This document shows positions 12,858 through 23,245 of a stretch of DNA of 64,000 nt, piece by piece. The position numbers and the translations under genes were made by a program. The notes under the pieces were generated by a model. It was not told the DNA's origin. It did no database searches and saw only the letters and a program-made list of their open reading frames with translations. This DNA comes from Allofranklinella schreckenbergeri (GTDB taxonomy: Bacteria > Pseudomonadota > Gammaproteobacteria > Burkholderiales > Burkholderiaceae_C), in contig NZ_RDQM01000010.1 in NCBI RefSeq assembly GCF_003703475.1, positions 91,310 through 155,309 on the forward strand. Reading direction: 5' to 3'. Positions within the stretch are counted from its first letter, which is position 1, and each line of letters begins with the position of its first letter.

Positions 12858-14345
12858 ATGGGAAAACCCACCGGCTTTCTGGAATACCAACGCATCGAGC
12901 CCGGCTACCTGCCCGTGCAAGCCCGGCTGAAGCACTACAAGGAATTCGTCATCGCCCTTGACGAAGCCCAGGCACAGACCCAGGGTGCGCGCTGCATGGA
13001 CTGCGGCACGCCGTTTTGCAACCACGGCTGCCCGCTGGGCAACGTCATCCCGGACTTCAACGACCTGATCTACCGCCAGGACTGGGCCAGCGCGCTGGAG
13101 GTGCTGCACAGCACCAACAACTTCCCCGAATTCACCGGCCGCATCTGCCCTGCGCCTTGCGAGGCCGCCTGTACCCTCAACATCAACAGCATGCCCGTGG
13201 GCATCAAATCCATCGAGCAGGCCATCATCGACCACGCCTGGGAAGCCGGGGCGGTGCAGCCCCGGCCTGCGGCGCACAAAACCGGCAAGCGCGTCGCCAT
13301 TGTCGGCGCCGGCCCCGCCGGGCTGGCCGCCGCGCAGCAACTGGCGCGCGCCGGGCATGCCGTCACCCTGTTCGAGAAAAACGACCGCCCCGGCGGCCTG
13401 CTGCGCTACGGCATCCCCGACTTCAAACTCGACAAAAGCCACATCGACCGCCGCATTGCGCAAATGCAGGCCGAAGGCGTCACCTTCCGCACCGGTGTGC
13501 TCGTTGCAGGCCCCGACGGCCTGGGCGCGGGCAGCAAAGTCACCAACTGGGCCGGTGAAACCATCGCTCCCGAAACCCTGATGGCCCAGTTCGACGCCGT
13601 GCTGCTCACCGGCGGGGCCGAGCAAAGCCGCGACCTGCCCGTGCCCGGCCGCGAGCTGGACGGCGTGCATTTCGCCATGGAGTTTTTGCCCCAGCAAAAC
13701 AAAGTCAACGCGGGCGACGCGCTGCCCGGCCAGATCCGCGCCGAGGGCAAGCACGTCATCGTCATCGGCGGCGGCGACACCGGCAGCGATTGCGTGGGCA
13801 CCAGCCGCCGCCAGGGCGCCGCCGAAGTTACCCAGTTCGAGCTCATGCCCATGCCGCCCGAGCAGGAAAACAAAGCCCTGACCTGGCCCTACTGGCCCCT
13901 CAAGCTGCGCACCAGCACCAGCCACGAAGAAGGCTGCACGCGCGAATTCGCCATCGCCACCAAGGCCTTCGTGCCCGGCAAAGGCAAGGACAAAGGCCGC
14001 GTTGCCGCCGTCAAAACCGTGCGCGTGCAATGGCAGGACGGCCAAATGCGCGAAGTGCCCGGCAGCGAGCAAACCCTCAAGGCCGACCTGGTGCTGCTGG
14101 CCATGGGCTTCGTCAGCCCCGTGCCCAGCGTGCTGGCCGCCTTTGGCGTGCAAACCGACGCGCGCGGCAACGCCCAGGCCAGCGCCGAGCCCACCGGCGG
14201 CTACGCCACCAACGTGCCCAAACTCTTCGCCGCAGGCGACATGCGCCGCGGCCAATCGTTGGTTGTCTGGGCGATCCGCGAGGGAAGGCAAGCCGCCCGT
14301 GCCATTGACGAGTTCCTGATGGGGTTCAGCGACCTGCCCCTTTGA
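12858..14345 (+). CDS. gltD: Glutamate synthase, small (NADPH-binding) subunit
   Basis: A 495-residue FAD/NADPH oxidoreductase that feeds electrons to GltB. The N-terminal part holds the Cys-rich ferredoxin-like segment for two [4Fe-4S] clusters ([23 protein letters not shown]). The FAD-binding GxGPAGL motif at about residues 150-158 and a second dinucleotide motif ([10 protein letters not shown]) follow. The start has AAAAAGGA upstream and the length is normal for the family. It closes the glnA-gltB-gltD block. Confidence 0.96.
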   Translation: MGKPTGFLEYQRIEPGYLPVQARLKHYKEFVIALDEAQAQTQGARCMDCGTPFCNHGCPLGNVIPDFNDLIYRQDWASALEVLHSTNNFPEFTGRICPAPCEAACTLNINSMPVGIKSIEQAIIDHAWEAGAVQPRPAAHKTGKRVAIVGAGPAGLAAAQQLARAGHAVTLFEKNDRPGGLLRYGIPDFKLDKSHIDRRIAQMQAEGVTFRTGVLVAGPDGLGAGSKVTNWAGETIAPETLMAQFDAVLLTGGAEQSRDLPVPGRELDGVHFAMEFLPQQNKVNAGDALPGQIRAEGKHVIVIGGGDTGSDCVGTSRRQGAAEVTQFELMPMPPEQENKALTWPYWPLKLRTSTSHEEGCTREFAIATKAFVPGKGKDKGRVAAVKTVRVQWQDGQMREVPGSEQTLKADLVLLAMGFVSPVPSVLAAFGVQTDARGNAQASAEPTGGYATNVPKLFAAGDMRRGQSLVVWAIREGRQAARAIDEFLMGFSDLPL

Positions 14346-14457
14346 GGCACGCGGATCGCCCTTTGGGTGGCGTCGTGGCGTGGCCGGGGCGTCTGTTGTG
14401 AATTGGTGCGCATGCGGCAATCCGGGGGGGGGCGCCAGCGCCGCGTCGGTGTTTTAG

Positions 14458-14500
14458 CTCGTCATTCCCGCGCACGGCTTGCCCTCGCGGGAGTGACGAG
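14458..14500. repeat. REP-like inverted repeat
   Basis: CTCGTCATTCCCGCG and its inverse CGCGGGAGTGACGAG (one mismatch) with a 13-base spacer, between the gltD and ntrC 3' ends. This resembles the widespread GTCATTCCCGCG-type palindromes of proteobacteria. A half-like piece (CGTCATGCCCGCGAAGGCGG) lies near 37768. Confidence 0.55.
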
Positions 14501-14551
14501 GTGGCGCTTGCAGAGAGTGTCTTCATGAGAATTGGAATTGCCCTGGCGCGA

Positions 14552-14630
14552 CATTTCAATCAAAGGAAAAATCACTCTAATACCATACTGCCGAAAATGG
14601 CATATTTATTTTCCTTTTGATTTAGAAATT
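14552..14630 (+). repeat. 80-bp dispersed intergenic repeat, copy 2
   Basis: Left arm CAATCAAAGGAAAAA, core hairpin TGCCGAAAATGGCA, right arm TTTTCCTTTTGATTTAG. It ends 28 bases from the ntrC stop. This is the one copy whose orientation does not match the nearest stop codon. Confidence 0.75.
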
Positions 14631-14658
14631 GGGGTGCGCCGCATGACAGGCGGGCCGA

Positions 14659-16158
<1,500 letters not shown>

Positions 16159-16174
16159 GGGCTGCGGGGGCGGT

Positions 16175-17266
16175 TCAGGGCAGGGGAAGGAGGATGCGGA
16201 AATCGGTCTGCCCGGGCTGGCTGTGCAGCTCGATCAGGCCGCCGTGCTGCTGCACGAAGGTTTGCGCCAGCGCCAGGCCCAGGCCGGTGCCATCGTCGCG
16301 GCCCGAGACCAGGGGCAGGAACACCCGGCTGCGAATGGCCTCGGGCACACCGGGGCCGTTGTCGATGATGTGCAGCCGCAGGGCCAGCCGGTGGCGGGTT
16401 TTGCCGATGGTGATTTGCCGCGCCACGCGGGTTTTGAAGCGGATCAGCGCATCGCCTGCCGCGCGGCGCACGGCCAGCGCCTGCGCGGCATTGCGCGTGA
16501 TGTTGAGCACGGCCTGGATGAGCTGTTCGCGGTCGCCATGCAGGGGTGGGATGGAGATGTCGTAATCACGCTCCAGCCGCAGCCCTGGGGCAAACTCGGC
16601 CAGCACCAGGGCGCGTACGCGCTCGCATACTTCGTGGATGTTGACGGGCGCCAGTCGCTGGCGGTGGCGGTGCGGCGCCAGCAGGCGGTCCACCAGCGCC
16701 TGCAGGCGGTCACACTCGTGGATGATGACCTGGGTGTACTCGCGCAGGCTGGGGTCGTGGTCTGTTTCCATCTCCAGCAGCTGCGCCGCGCCGCGAATGC
16801 CGCCCAGCGGGTTCTTCACCTCATGCGCCAGGTTGCGCAGCAGCTCCTTGCTGGCTTGCGTCTGGTCCAGCAGACGCTCCTCGTGGTCCTGCCGCGCTTG
16901 CTGGGCGCGCGGCAGGCATTCGAGCAGAAACTCCCCCTCGCACTCGCCTGCGGAGATGGTCACGTGCACCGGCAAGGCTTCGCCGCCGGGGCCGCGCAGC
17001 TCATCGTCGTAGCGCAGCGAGGCCAGCTCCTGCCGCGCCACCGCTTGCAGCGCGCCGCGCAGCGCCGCCGCATCGCCAGCGAAGTGAAACACTGGCAGGC
17101 CCGCCAGATGCTGGCGCGAGAGGTGCAGCGCGTCCTCCAGCGCGGCGTTGACGAACAGCACCCGCCCATCGCCATCGACCACGGCCAGCAGCGTGGCCAG
17201 GGCGTCGAAGGCGTGGAAGCGCTCGGTGGGGGAGGGCAGCAGGGCAGGGGGGCGGGGCGGGGGCAT
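16175..17266 (-). CDS. ntrB: Nitrogen regulation sensor kinase/phosphatase NtrB
   Basis: A 363-residue cytoplasmic sensor kinase without membrane segments. An N-terminal PAS domain (about 20-125) is followed by the HisKA dimerisation helix with His148 (LAHEVKNPLGG) and an HATPase domain (NITRNAAQA; DNGPGVP; GTGLGLAL). It phosphorylates or dephosphorylates NtrC according to PII/glutamine status. It is the first gene of an ntrB-ntrC operon transcribed towards glnA-gltBD and divergent from pncB. No clear Shine-Dalgarno sequence is seen before its ATG. Confidence 0.94.
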   Translation of the reverse strand: MPPPRPPALLPSPTERFHAFDALATLLAVVDGDGRVLFVNAALEDALHLSRQHLAGLPVFHFAGDAAALRGALQAVARQELASLRYDDELRGPGGEALPVHVTISAGECEGEFLLECLPRAQQARQDHEERLLDQTQASKELLRNLAHEVKNPLGGIRGAAQLLEMETDHDPSLREYTQVIIHECDRLQALVDRLLAPHRHRQRLAPVNIHEVCERVRALVLAEFAPGLRLERDYDISIPPLHGDREQLIQAVLNITRNAAQALAVRRAAGDALIRFKTRVARQITIGKTRHRLALRLHIIDNGPGVPEAIRSRVFLPLVSGRDDGTGLGLALAQTFVQQHGGLIELHSQPGQTDFRILLPLP

Positions 17267-17412
17267 GATGCGAAAAGTGTACGCGCCCGGGCGTGCGGCG
17301 CAGGTGGTGCAGTCCGCGGCACGCTCTACCGCTCTACACTAGCGCGCCTTCCGTCCGGCCTGTTGCACGGCTTTGTTTCCGCGTTTTTCGCACTACTAGG
17401 GGCACCCCTCCA

Positions 17413-18612
17413 ATGGCGCAACCCATCATCACCAGCTTGCTCGATACCGATCTCTACAAGTTCACCATGTGGCAGGCGATGCTGCACCGGCACCCGCAGG
17501 TGCAGGCGGAATACCGCTTTGTGTGCCGCCAAAAGCCCGAATTTGCGCTGGCGGGCCTGATTGACGCGGTGAACGCGGAACTCGATCACCTCTGCCAACT
17601 GCGTTTTACCGAGCAGGAGCTGCATTACCTGGGCGGCTTGCGCTTCATCAAATCGGACTTCATCGATTTCTTGCGCATCTTCCAGTTCCAGCGCGCGTTC
17701 ATCCAGGCCCGCGTGGAGGGCGATGCGCTGCGTATCGAGGCCAAAGGCCCGCAAGTGCATGTGATGGCGTTCGAGATTTTCGTGCTGGCCATCGTCAACG
17801 AGCTGTACTTTCGCCAGTTCGACGCCCAGGCCGCGCTGGCCGAAGGGCAGCGGCGCTTGAGCGCCAATGTGGAGGAACTCAAAACCCTGGGCCGCGAGGC
17901 GGCGCTGCGCCACCCGTTCGAGCTGTTCGACTTCGGCGTGCGCCGGCGCTACTCGCGCGCCTGGCAATACCACGTGGTTAAAACCTTTGCCGAGGAAACG
18001 CCGCAATGGTTCAAAGGCACCTCCAACGTGCGCCTGGCTATGGATTTGGGCATCGTGCCCATCGGCACGATGGCGCACGAGTATTTTCAGACCTACCAGG
18101 CGCTGGGCGTGGTGCAGTTGCGCAACTTCCAGAAAGCGGCGATGGAGAGCTGGGTGCAGGAGTACCGGGGCGATTTGGGCATCGCCTTGACCGATACCGT
18201 GGGCATGGATGCGTTTTTGCGCGACTTCGATTTGTACTTCGCCAAGCTGTTCGACGGCTTGCGCCACGATTCGGGCGACCCCATCGTCTGGGGCGAAAAG
18301 GCGCTGGCGCATTACGCCAAGCTGCGCATCGATCCCCACGCCAAACGGCTGGTGTTCTCCGACGGGTTGACGGTGCCCGAGGCGCTGCGCATCTACCACC
18401 ACTTTGCCGATCGCACCCAGTGCGGCTTTGGCATCGGCACGCAGTTGACCAACAACATGGGGCTTCAGCCCCTGTCCATCGTCATGAAGCTCACGCGCGC
18501 CAATGGCCAGCCGGTGGCCAAGATCTCGGACACGCCCGGCAAGCTGCTGTGCGAGGACCAGACGTTTCTGGACTATCTGCGCCAGGTCTTTCAAGTCGGC
18601 ATGCCCGCCTGA
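17413..18612 (+). CDS. pncB: Nicotinate phosphoribosyltransferase
   Basis: A 399-residue enzyme that makes nicotinate mononucleotide from nicotinate and PRPP. Family signatures are clear: the N-terminal [15 protein letters not shown] segment, RRRYS in the middle, GTSNV, and the active-site GLRHDSGDP. The start at 17413 is preferred over an upstream GTG at 17293 because similarity to PncB begins immediately after it. It heads a three-gene NAD-salvage operon and is divergent from ntrB; a TACACT box near 17335 may be its -10. Confidence 0.93.
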   Translation: MAQPIITSLLDTDLYKFTMWQAMLHRHPQVQAEYRFVCRQKPEFALAGLIDAVNAELDHLCQLRFTEQELHYLGGLRFIKSDFIDFLRIFQFQRAFIQARVEGDALRIEAKGPQVHVMAFEIFVLAIVNELYFRQFDAQAALAEGQRRLSANVEELKTLGREAALRHPFELFDFGVRRRYSRAWQYHVVKTFAEETPQWFKGTSNVRLAMDLGIVPIGTMAHEYFQTYQALGVVQLRNFQKAAMESWVQEYRGDLGIALTDTVGMDAFLRDFDLYFAKLFDGLRHDSGDPIVWGEKALAHYAKLRIDPHAKRLVFSDGLTVPEALRIYHHFADRTQCGFGIGTQLTNNMGLQPLSIVMKLTRANGQPVAKISDTPGKLLCEDQTFLDYLRQVFQVGMPA

Positions 18613-18673
18613 ACGCGCACGGGCGTATCCCCTGTACTGCCACCTACGCACCACCCACATTTGAGGAGGCCGC

Positions 18674-19801
18674 ATGAGCGCACCCCCAAGCCCCACATGG
18701 GACGTGGCCGTTTTCATCGGCCGCATGCAGCCGCCGCACAACGGCCATTTGGCCATGCTGCGCCATGCGCTGGCAGCGGCGCGACAGGTCGTCGTCGTGC
18801 TTGGCTCCGCGCACCAGGCGCGCACGCCCAAAAACCCCTTCACCTGGCAAGAGCGCCAGGCCATGCTGCATGCAGCCTTGCCCGAGGACGAGCGCGCCCG
18901 CGTGCACTTTTTGCCCATGCGCGACTTTTACGATGAAGCCCGCTGGGTACAGGCCGTGCGTAGCGCCGTGGCGCAATGGGTGCGCACGCATGGCGCGGCA
19001 GCGGTGGCGCCGGTGGGCGGCGTTGCCGATGCGCCGCCGCGCATTGCACTGGTAGGCCATTTCAAGGACGCCAGCAGCGCCTATCTGGCCCAGTTCCCCG
19101 GCTGGCAATTGCTGGACTTCCCCCGCCAGGGGCAGACCGACGCCACCAGCGTGCGTGACGCCTTGTTCGCCGCCCCCGACACCCCCGCTCTGGCCGCCGC
19201 GCTGCGCCGGCATGTGCCCGAGGCCGTGGCCCAATGGCTCCTGCAATGGCGCGCAGGCGGCGAGCGCGGGCGCGATGAGAACTTTGCCCAGTTGCAGCAG
19301 GAGTGGCAGATGCTGCGCGACTACCGCCAATCCTGGGCGGCAGCGCCTTATCCGCCCACCTTCGTCACCGTCGATGCGCTGGTGCAATGCCAGGGGCGGG
19401 TGTTGCTGGTCGAGCGCGGGCAACTACCCGGCAAAGGCTTGTATGCGCTGCCCGGCGGCTTTCTGGAGCCGCGCGACACGCTGTGGCAGTCCTGCCTGCG
19501 CGAGCTGCGCGAAGAAACCGCGCTGGCGCTGGATGAAGCCGCCTGGCGTCAGGCGCTGCGCGGCATCCGGGTGTTCGACCACCCCGACCGCAGCCTGCGC
19601 GGGCGCGTTGTCACCCAGGTTTTCCACTTCGATTTGGGCTATGGCGAGCCGCCGCGCGTGCAAGGCGGCGACGATGCCCGCACCGCGCTGTGGGTGCCCA
19701 TCGACGCCATTGCCGCCATGCCCGAGCGCTTTTTTGACGACCATTTCTTCATCCTGGATGTGCTCTTGCAGCTCACCCACCAGGTCGCACCCCAGCCATG
19801 A
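18674..19801 (+). CDS. nadM: Bifunctional NMN adenylyltransferase / Nudix hydrolase
   Basis: A 375-residue fusion. Residues 1-185 are a nucleotidyltransferase with the signature GRMQPPHNGH (16-25) and a C-terminal TSVRD motif, joining NMN and ATP into NAD. Residues about 225-370 are a Nudix domain with box residues GGFLEP and RELREE (276-281); the last Gly of the canonical box is Ala here and the Glu before it is Asp, both tolerated in some members. This matches the slr0787 and Francisella NadM type, which prefer NMN over NaMN and couple synthesis to ADP-ribose clean-up. It overlaps the next gene by four bases (ATGA). Confidence 0.9.
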   Translation: MSAPPSPTWDVAVFIGRMQPPHNGHLAMLRHALAAARQVVVVLGSAHQARTPKNPFTWQERQAMLHAALPEDERARVHFLPMRDFYDEARWVQAVRSAVAQWVRTHGAAAVAPVGGVADAPPRIALVGHFKDASSAYLAQFPGWQLLDFPRQGQTDATSVRDALFAAPDTPALAAALRRHVPEAVAQWLLQWRAGGERGRDENFAQLQQEWQMLRDYRQSWAAAPYPPTFVTVDALVQCQGRVLLVERGQLPGKGLYALPGGFLEPRDTLWQSCLRELREETALALDEAAWRQALRGIRVFDHPDRSLRGRVVTQVFHFDLGYGEPPRVQGGDDARTALWVPIDAIAAMPERFFDDHFFILDVLLQLTHQVAPQP

Positions 19802-20640
19802 ACGAAACGCCCCCGCTGGAGCACTGGCCCAGCCCCGATTGGGATGCGCTGGGCACGCGCGACTTCGCCCGGGCCAGCGCCGCCTTGCGCGCGCGCAGCG
19901 TTGCCATCCTGCCCGTGGGCGCGACCGAGCAGCACGGCCCGCACCTGCCTCTGTGTGTCGATGCCGCCATCACCGCCGGCATCGTCGCCGCCGCGCGCCA
20001 AGAGTGGCTGGGCATGGCCGAGGGCCAGCGCCCGCCGCTGTTGTTTTTGCCACTGCAAGCCATCGGCTTCAGCCCCGAGCACGCCAGCTTCCCCGGCACG
20101 CTCACGCTCTCCATCCACACCCTCATCGGCCTGTGGGGCGACATCGGCGCCAGCGTGGCCGCCAGCGGCCTGCGGCGGCTGCTGATCTTCAACAGCCACG
20201 GCGGCCAGGTCAGCGTGATGGACATCGTGGCGCGCCAATTGCGCCAGCAGCACGGCCTGCTGACCTACAGCACAAGCTGGTGGCAACTGCCGCGCCCGCC
20301 CGCCCTGCAGCCTGATGCGCACGAGGCGCGCTTTGGCATCCACGGCGGTCAGGAGGAAACCGCCCTCATGCTGCACCTGCACCCCGAGCGCGTGCGCATG
20401 CAGCACGCCGCGCGCTTTGACACCAGCGCCCAGTGGCGCGCCCAGCGCTACCCCATCGTGGGCAACGGCCACAGCGCCAAAATGGGCTGGATGATGCAGG
20501 ACTACAACCGCGACGGCGCGGCGGGCAACGCCCTGGCCGCCACCGCCGAGCAAGGCGCGGCCCTGGTGGACAACGCCGCGCGCCAACTGCTGGCGCTGGC
20601 CGCCGAGATCAGCGATTTGCCCTTGCCTGAGCCAGGTTGA
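19798..20640 (+). CDS. Creatininase-family amidohydrolase
   Basis: A 280-residue member of the creatininase fold. The metal-binding motifs are visible: GATEQHGPHLPL (41-52), NSHGG (132-136) and HGGQEET (182-188). The family includes creatininase, MftE peptidase and riboflavin-pathway formamide hydrolases, so the substrate cannot be read from sequence. Its start codon overlaps the nadM stop, so it is translationally coupled to NAD salvage genes. An amide-bond substrate in nicotinamide/NMN metabolism is a reasonable guess but is inference only. Confidence 0.85.
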   Translation: MNETPPLEHWPSPDWDALGTRDFARASAALRARSVAILPVGATEQHGPHLPLCVDAAITAGIVAAARQEWLGMAEGQRPPLLFLPLQAIGFSPEHASFPGTLTLSIHTLIGLWGDIGASVAASGLRRLLIFNSHGGQVSVMDIVARQLRQQHGLLTYSTSWWQLPRPPALQPDAHEARFGIHGGQEETALMLHLHPERVRMQHAARFDTSAQWRAQRYPIVGNGHSAKMGWMMQDYNRDGAAGNALAATAEQGAALVDNAARQLLALAAEISDLPLPEPG

Positions 20641-20661
20641 GTCATGGGCGTTCGTACGGGC

Positions 20662-20740
20662 TAAATTCACATCAAAGTGAATTCAACTCGAATGCCACAA
20701 TGCCGAAATAGGGTGTTTCTATTTCCTTTTGATTGGTAAT
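20662..20740 (+). repeat. 80-bp dispersed intergenic repeat, copy 3
   Basis: Left arm AAATTCACATCAAAG, core TGCCGAAATAGGG, right arm TTTCCTTTTGATTGGTAAT. It fills the gap between two convergent stop codons, 21 and 5 bases away. Confidence 0.8.
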
Positions 20741-20745
20741 TTTGA

Positions 20746-21402
20746 TTATTCCAGCAGCCCCGCCTGCTGAAAAAACGCCCGGTACGCCTGGGCCTTGCGC
20801 GCCAGGCTCAGCGGGTAAGCGCGTGATGTGGAGGGTAGGCGAAACAGCCGCAGCGCCCGGCCCGCGTAGGGGAAATCCATGCTTTGCCCCGTTTTGAGCG
20901 CCTTGCGTGGCGGCGTGGGGCGGGGTGTATCGGGTGGCTCGCTCAGTCGCCCATCCTGTTGCGCGTGTAGCGCCTCCAGCAGTACCTCCGTCGCCTTGCC
21001 CCCGGTGGTGAACAGCGCCTGGCAATGCGGCACCTGCGCCAGCACGGCGGGCAGATCGACCGCTTCCACCACTTGCAAAAACGCATCCGAAGCATTGCCG
21101 CGCTGGCGAATGGCGCGGCGCACCGTCGGGCACAGGGCAATGCCCCGCTCTTGCAAAAAAGCGCGGATGCGCTGGGCATCAAAACGCTTGGCCTGCCCGT
21201 CCTGAAAGTGCATCGGGTCGTCGAAAAACACCAGCCCGTAAATGCGCCACATGTCGTTTTGGAAATTGGGGTAGTGAAACGCCATGCTGCGCTTGTCTGC
21301 CGTGGGCGGAAACGACCCCATCATCATCACCGTCGCCTGCGGCGGCAGCACCGGGGCGAAGGGGTGGGTTTCGACGGACTGATCTGTCGCGGACTGCTCC
21401 AT
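20746..21402 (-). CDS. Uracil-DNA glycosylase superfamily protein
   Basis: A 218-residue protein. The segment VMMMGSFPP (25-33) corresponds to motif 1 of the UDG fold, and LPSTSRA near the C-terminus to the leucine-loop motif; FHYPNFQND follows motif 1 as in Mug-like family members. It probably removes a damaged or mismatched base from DNA, but the acidic or Asn catalytic residue of classical UDG families is not obvious, so substrate and even activity are uncertain. It stands alone, convergent with the creatininase gene and close behind the DciA-like gene on the same strand. Confidence 0.7.
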   Translation of the reverse strand: MEQSATDQSVETHPFAPVLPPQATVMMMGSFPPTADKRSMAFHYPNFQNDMWRIYGLVFFDDPMHFQDGQAKRFDAQRIRAFLQERGIALCPTVRRAIRQRGNASDAFLQVVEAVDLPAVLAQVPHCQALFTTGGKATEVLLEALHAQQDGRLSEPPDTPRPTPPRKALKTGQSMDFPYAGRALRLFRLPSTSRAYPLSLARKAQAYRAFFQQAGLLE

Positions 21403-21414
21403 GGCGTGCCCTCC

Positions 21415-21795
21415 TCAATAATCGCCCCGCGCCACGCGCAGGCGGATGCGGGTGATGACCGGCAAGGGCACTTGGGCAGCTTCGTCAGGCTCGGCCAGCG
21501 CCGCCAGCAAGGTGGGGATGAGCTGGCGCATTTTGGCCGCCACAGCCGAATTTGGCACAATCGCGCACCATTGATCGCCCTCCAAAGGCCCGGCCTGCAC
21601 CGCTTCACGCAGCGGCGCGGGCAGCAAGGGCCGCAGGCGCGCCAGGACTTGCTGCGATTGCCGCGCCTGCTGCGCCAACTGCATCAGCAGCGGCGACTGG
21701 CCCACGCGGGTGTCGATGCGGGTGCGCTCGGAAGTCGAAGGCGTCTGGCGTACGGCTTGCAGCCCAGTGGCAAAGGGGTAAGAGGGCTTGGTCAT
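21415..21795 (-). CDS. DciA-like (DUF721) protein, putative replicative helicase loader
   Basis: A 126-residue basic protein with the DUF721 pattern: an N-terminal helix-rich part and the C-terminal segment CAIVPNSAVAAKMRQLIP followed by a conserved TRIRLRV. DciA proteins load DnaB-type helicase in bacteria without DnaC. The next ATG upstream (21843) would add 16 residues without a ribosome binding site. It lies 12 bases before the glycosylase gene on the same strand and diverges from the M23 peptidase and secA, a neighbourhood that is common in betaproteobacteria. Confidence 0.75.
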   Translation of the reverse strand: MTKPSYPFATGLQAVRQTPSTSERTRIDTRVGQSPLLMQLAQQARQSQQVLARLRPLLPAPLREAVQAGPLEGDQWCAIVPNSAVAAKMRQLIPTLLAALAEPDEAAQVPLPVITRIRLRVARGDY

Positions 21796-21888
21796 GACGA
21801 TGCGACGATGCGGCACAAGCGCCTTCAGCACTGCCCGGGCCATTGCGGCCCGCGACCGCGCCCCAGCCTACTGAAAGCAATTTTCACC

Positions 21889-22893
21889 ATGCAATTGATT
21901 ATTACCGATGCACGTTTAGCGCGAAGCCGCTGCCTGCGCCTGCCCGTTTGGGGCTTGCTGCTGGGGCTGGCGCTGTTATTCGCCGCCGGGGGCGCAACGG
22001 CGCTGCTGTTGCAGCCGTCGTGGCGCGAGGCTGCCGCCACGGCGCAGCAGGGGGTAGCGGATGCGGCCGAGCCCCCGGCCTTGCAAATCGCCGCAGCCGC
22101 GCCCGATCCGCTGGAGCAAGAGCGCGCCCAGATGCGCCAGGATATGGACGAAATGGCCCGCCGCCTGGGCGACATGCAGGCGCGGCTGGTGCAATTGCAG
22201 TCGTTTTCCGACCGCGTGGCCGAGCTGGCGGGGGTGCCTGCGCCGTCCGCGCCTTTCACGCCCGCCTCGGTGGCCGATAGCCCGGCCTTGCTCAGCGGCT
22301 TTGCCGGGGGCGCGGGCGGCCCGCTGGTGGGCGATGCGCCGCTGGAGCGCCAGGAGTTGCAGCACTTGATGGCGCTGATGGACGCGCGCATCACCGCGCA
22401 GGCCGATTTCCTCACTGTGGCGGAAGATCAGTTGTTCAACGACTTTCTCGATCGCCGCATGATCCCCACCACACGCCCCTTGCCCGGGCGCGCGGTGGGT
22501 TCGGGTTTTGGCACGCGCATCGACCCTTTCACCGGCCGCAAAGCCCAGCACATGGGGCTGGATTTCCAGGCGCCCGTGGGCACGCCCATCCTGGCGGCGG
22601 CGGGCGGCATCGTCATCACCCACGAATACCACCACGCCTACGGCCACATGCTGGAGATCGACCACGGCAACAACCTCATCACGCGCTATGCCCACGCCTC
22701 GCGCCTGCTGGCCCAGCGCGGCGACGTGGTGCGCCGTGGCGACAAAATCGCCGAAGTCGGCAGCACCGGCCGCTCCACCGGCGCGCATTTGCATTTCGAG
22801 GTGCTGCTCAACGGCCAGCAGCAAAACCCCCAGCGCTTTCTGAAGGCAGGCCAGAAGGCCGATTGGTCGGATTTGCTGGCGCAACGCCAGTGA
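21889..22893 (+). CDS. M23 family peptidoglycan endopeptidase (LytM/NlpD-like)
   Basis: A 334-residue envelope protein: one N-terminal membrane segment (about 20-42), a coiled-coil-prone Glu/Gln/Arg-rich stretch (about 75-110), a flexible Ala/Gly/Pro linker, and a C-terminal M23 domain (about 200-320). The zinc and catalytic signature is intact: HMGLD and HLHFEV. It should cleave or regulate cleavage of peptidoglycan cross-links in the periplasm, anchored to the inner membrane. The intact motif suggests an active enzyme rather than a degenerate EnvC/NlpD activator. It precedes secA. Confidence 0.9.
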   Translation: MQLIITDARLARSRCLRLPVWGLLLGLALLFAAGGATALLLQPSWREAAATAQQGVADAAEPPALQIAAAAPDPLEQERAQMRQDMDEMARRLGDMQARLVQLQSFSDRVAELAGVPAPSAPFTPASVADSPALLSGFAGGAGGPLVGDAPLERQELQHLMALMDARITAQADFLTVAEDQLFNDFLDRRMIPTTRPLPGRAVGSGFGTRIDPFTGRKAQHMGLDFQAPVGTPILAAAGGIVITHEYHHAYGHMLEIDHGNNLITRYAHASRLLAQRGDVVRRGDKIAEVGSTGRSTGAHLHFEVLLNGQQQNPQRFLKAGQKADWSDLLAQRQ

Positions 22894-22981
22894 GCGGCGC
22901 ATTTGTGCGCACACGGGGCCTTGAATCGTGCCCGCATGCCCTTAGCTGAGGGGCGGCGCTGTGCAGCAGGGCGCTGCGCTT

Positions 22982-23060
22982 TATTACAAATCAAGGGAAA
23001 GTGCGATTCGCGAAAATAATGCCAAAACAGGCAAATTTCATTTCTTTTGATTGGCAATTT
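22982..23060 (+). repeat. 80-bp dispersed intergenic repeat, copy 4
   Basis: Left arm ATTACAAATCAAGGGAAA, core hairpin TGCCAAAACAGGCA, right arm TTTCTTTTGATTGGCAATT. It lies 88 bases after the M23 stop and upstream of secA. Confidence 0.75.
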
Positions 23061-23122
23061 CGCCTTGCTTGGCGCGCTGTGCATGCTGCCGGCGCGCTTT
23101 GTTCTGGCGGGTGTGGCGTGCC

Positions 23123-23135
23123 TAACACGCTCTAG
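23123..23135. repeat. Solo IS-end-like sequence upstream of secA
   Basis: TAACACGCTCTAG equals the terminal 13 bases of the palindromic miniature element, without a partner arm. The overlapping TAGAAT could serve as a -10 box for secA. A chance match is possible. Confidence 0.35.
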
Positions 23136-23245
23136 AATGGGCAGTGCTTTTTTGGGGGCTTTGCGCCCCCGTTCAGATTGGAACTTGAGGAATACGCCGC
23201 TGGCTGGGCGCACATTGCGTTTGGGCGCTTCTGGCGGTCATTTTT

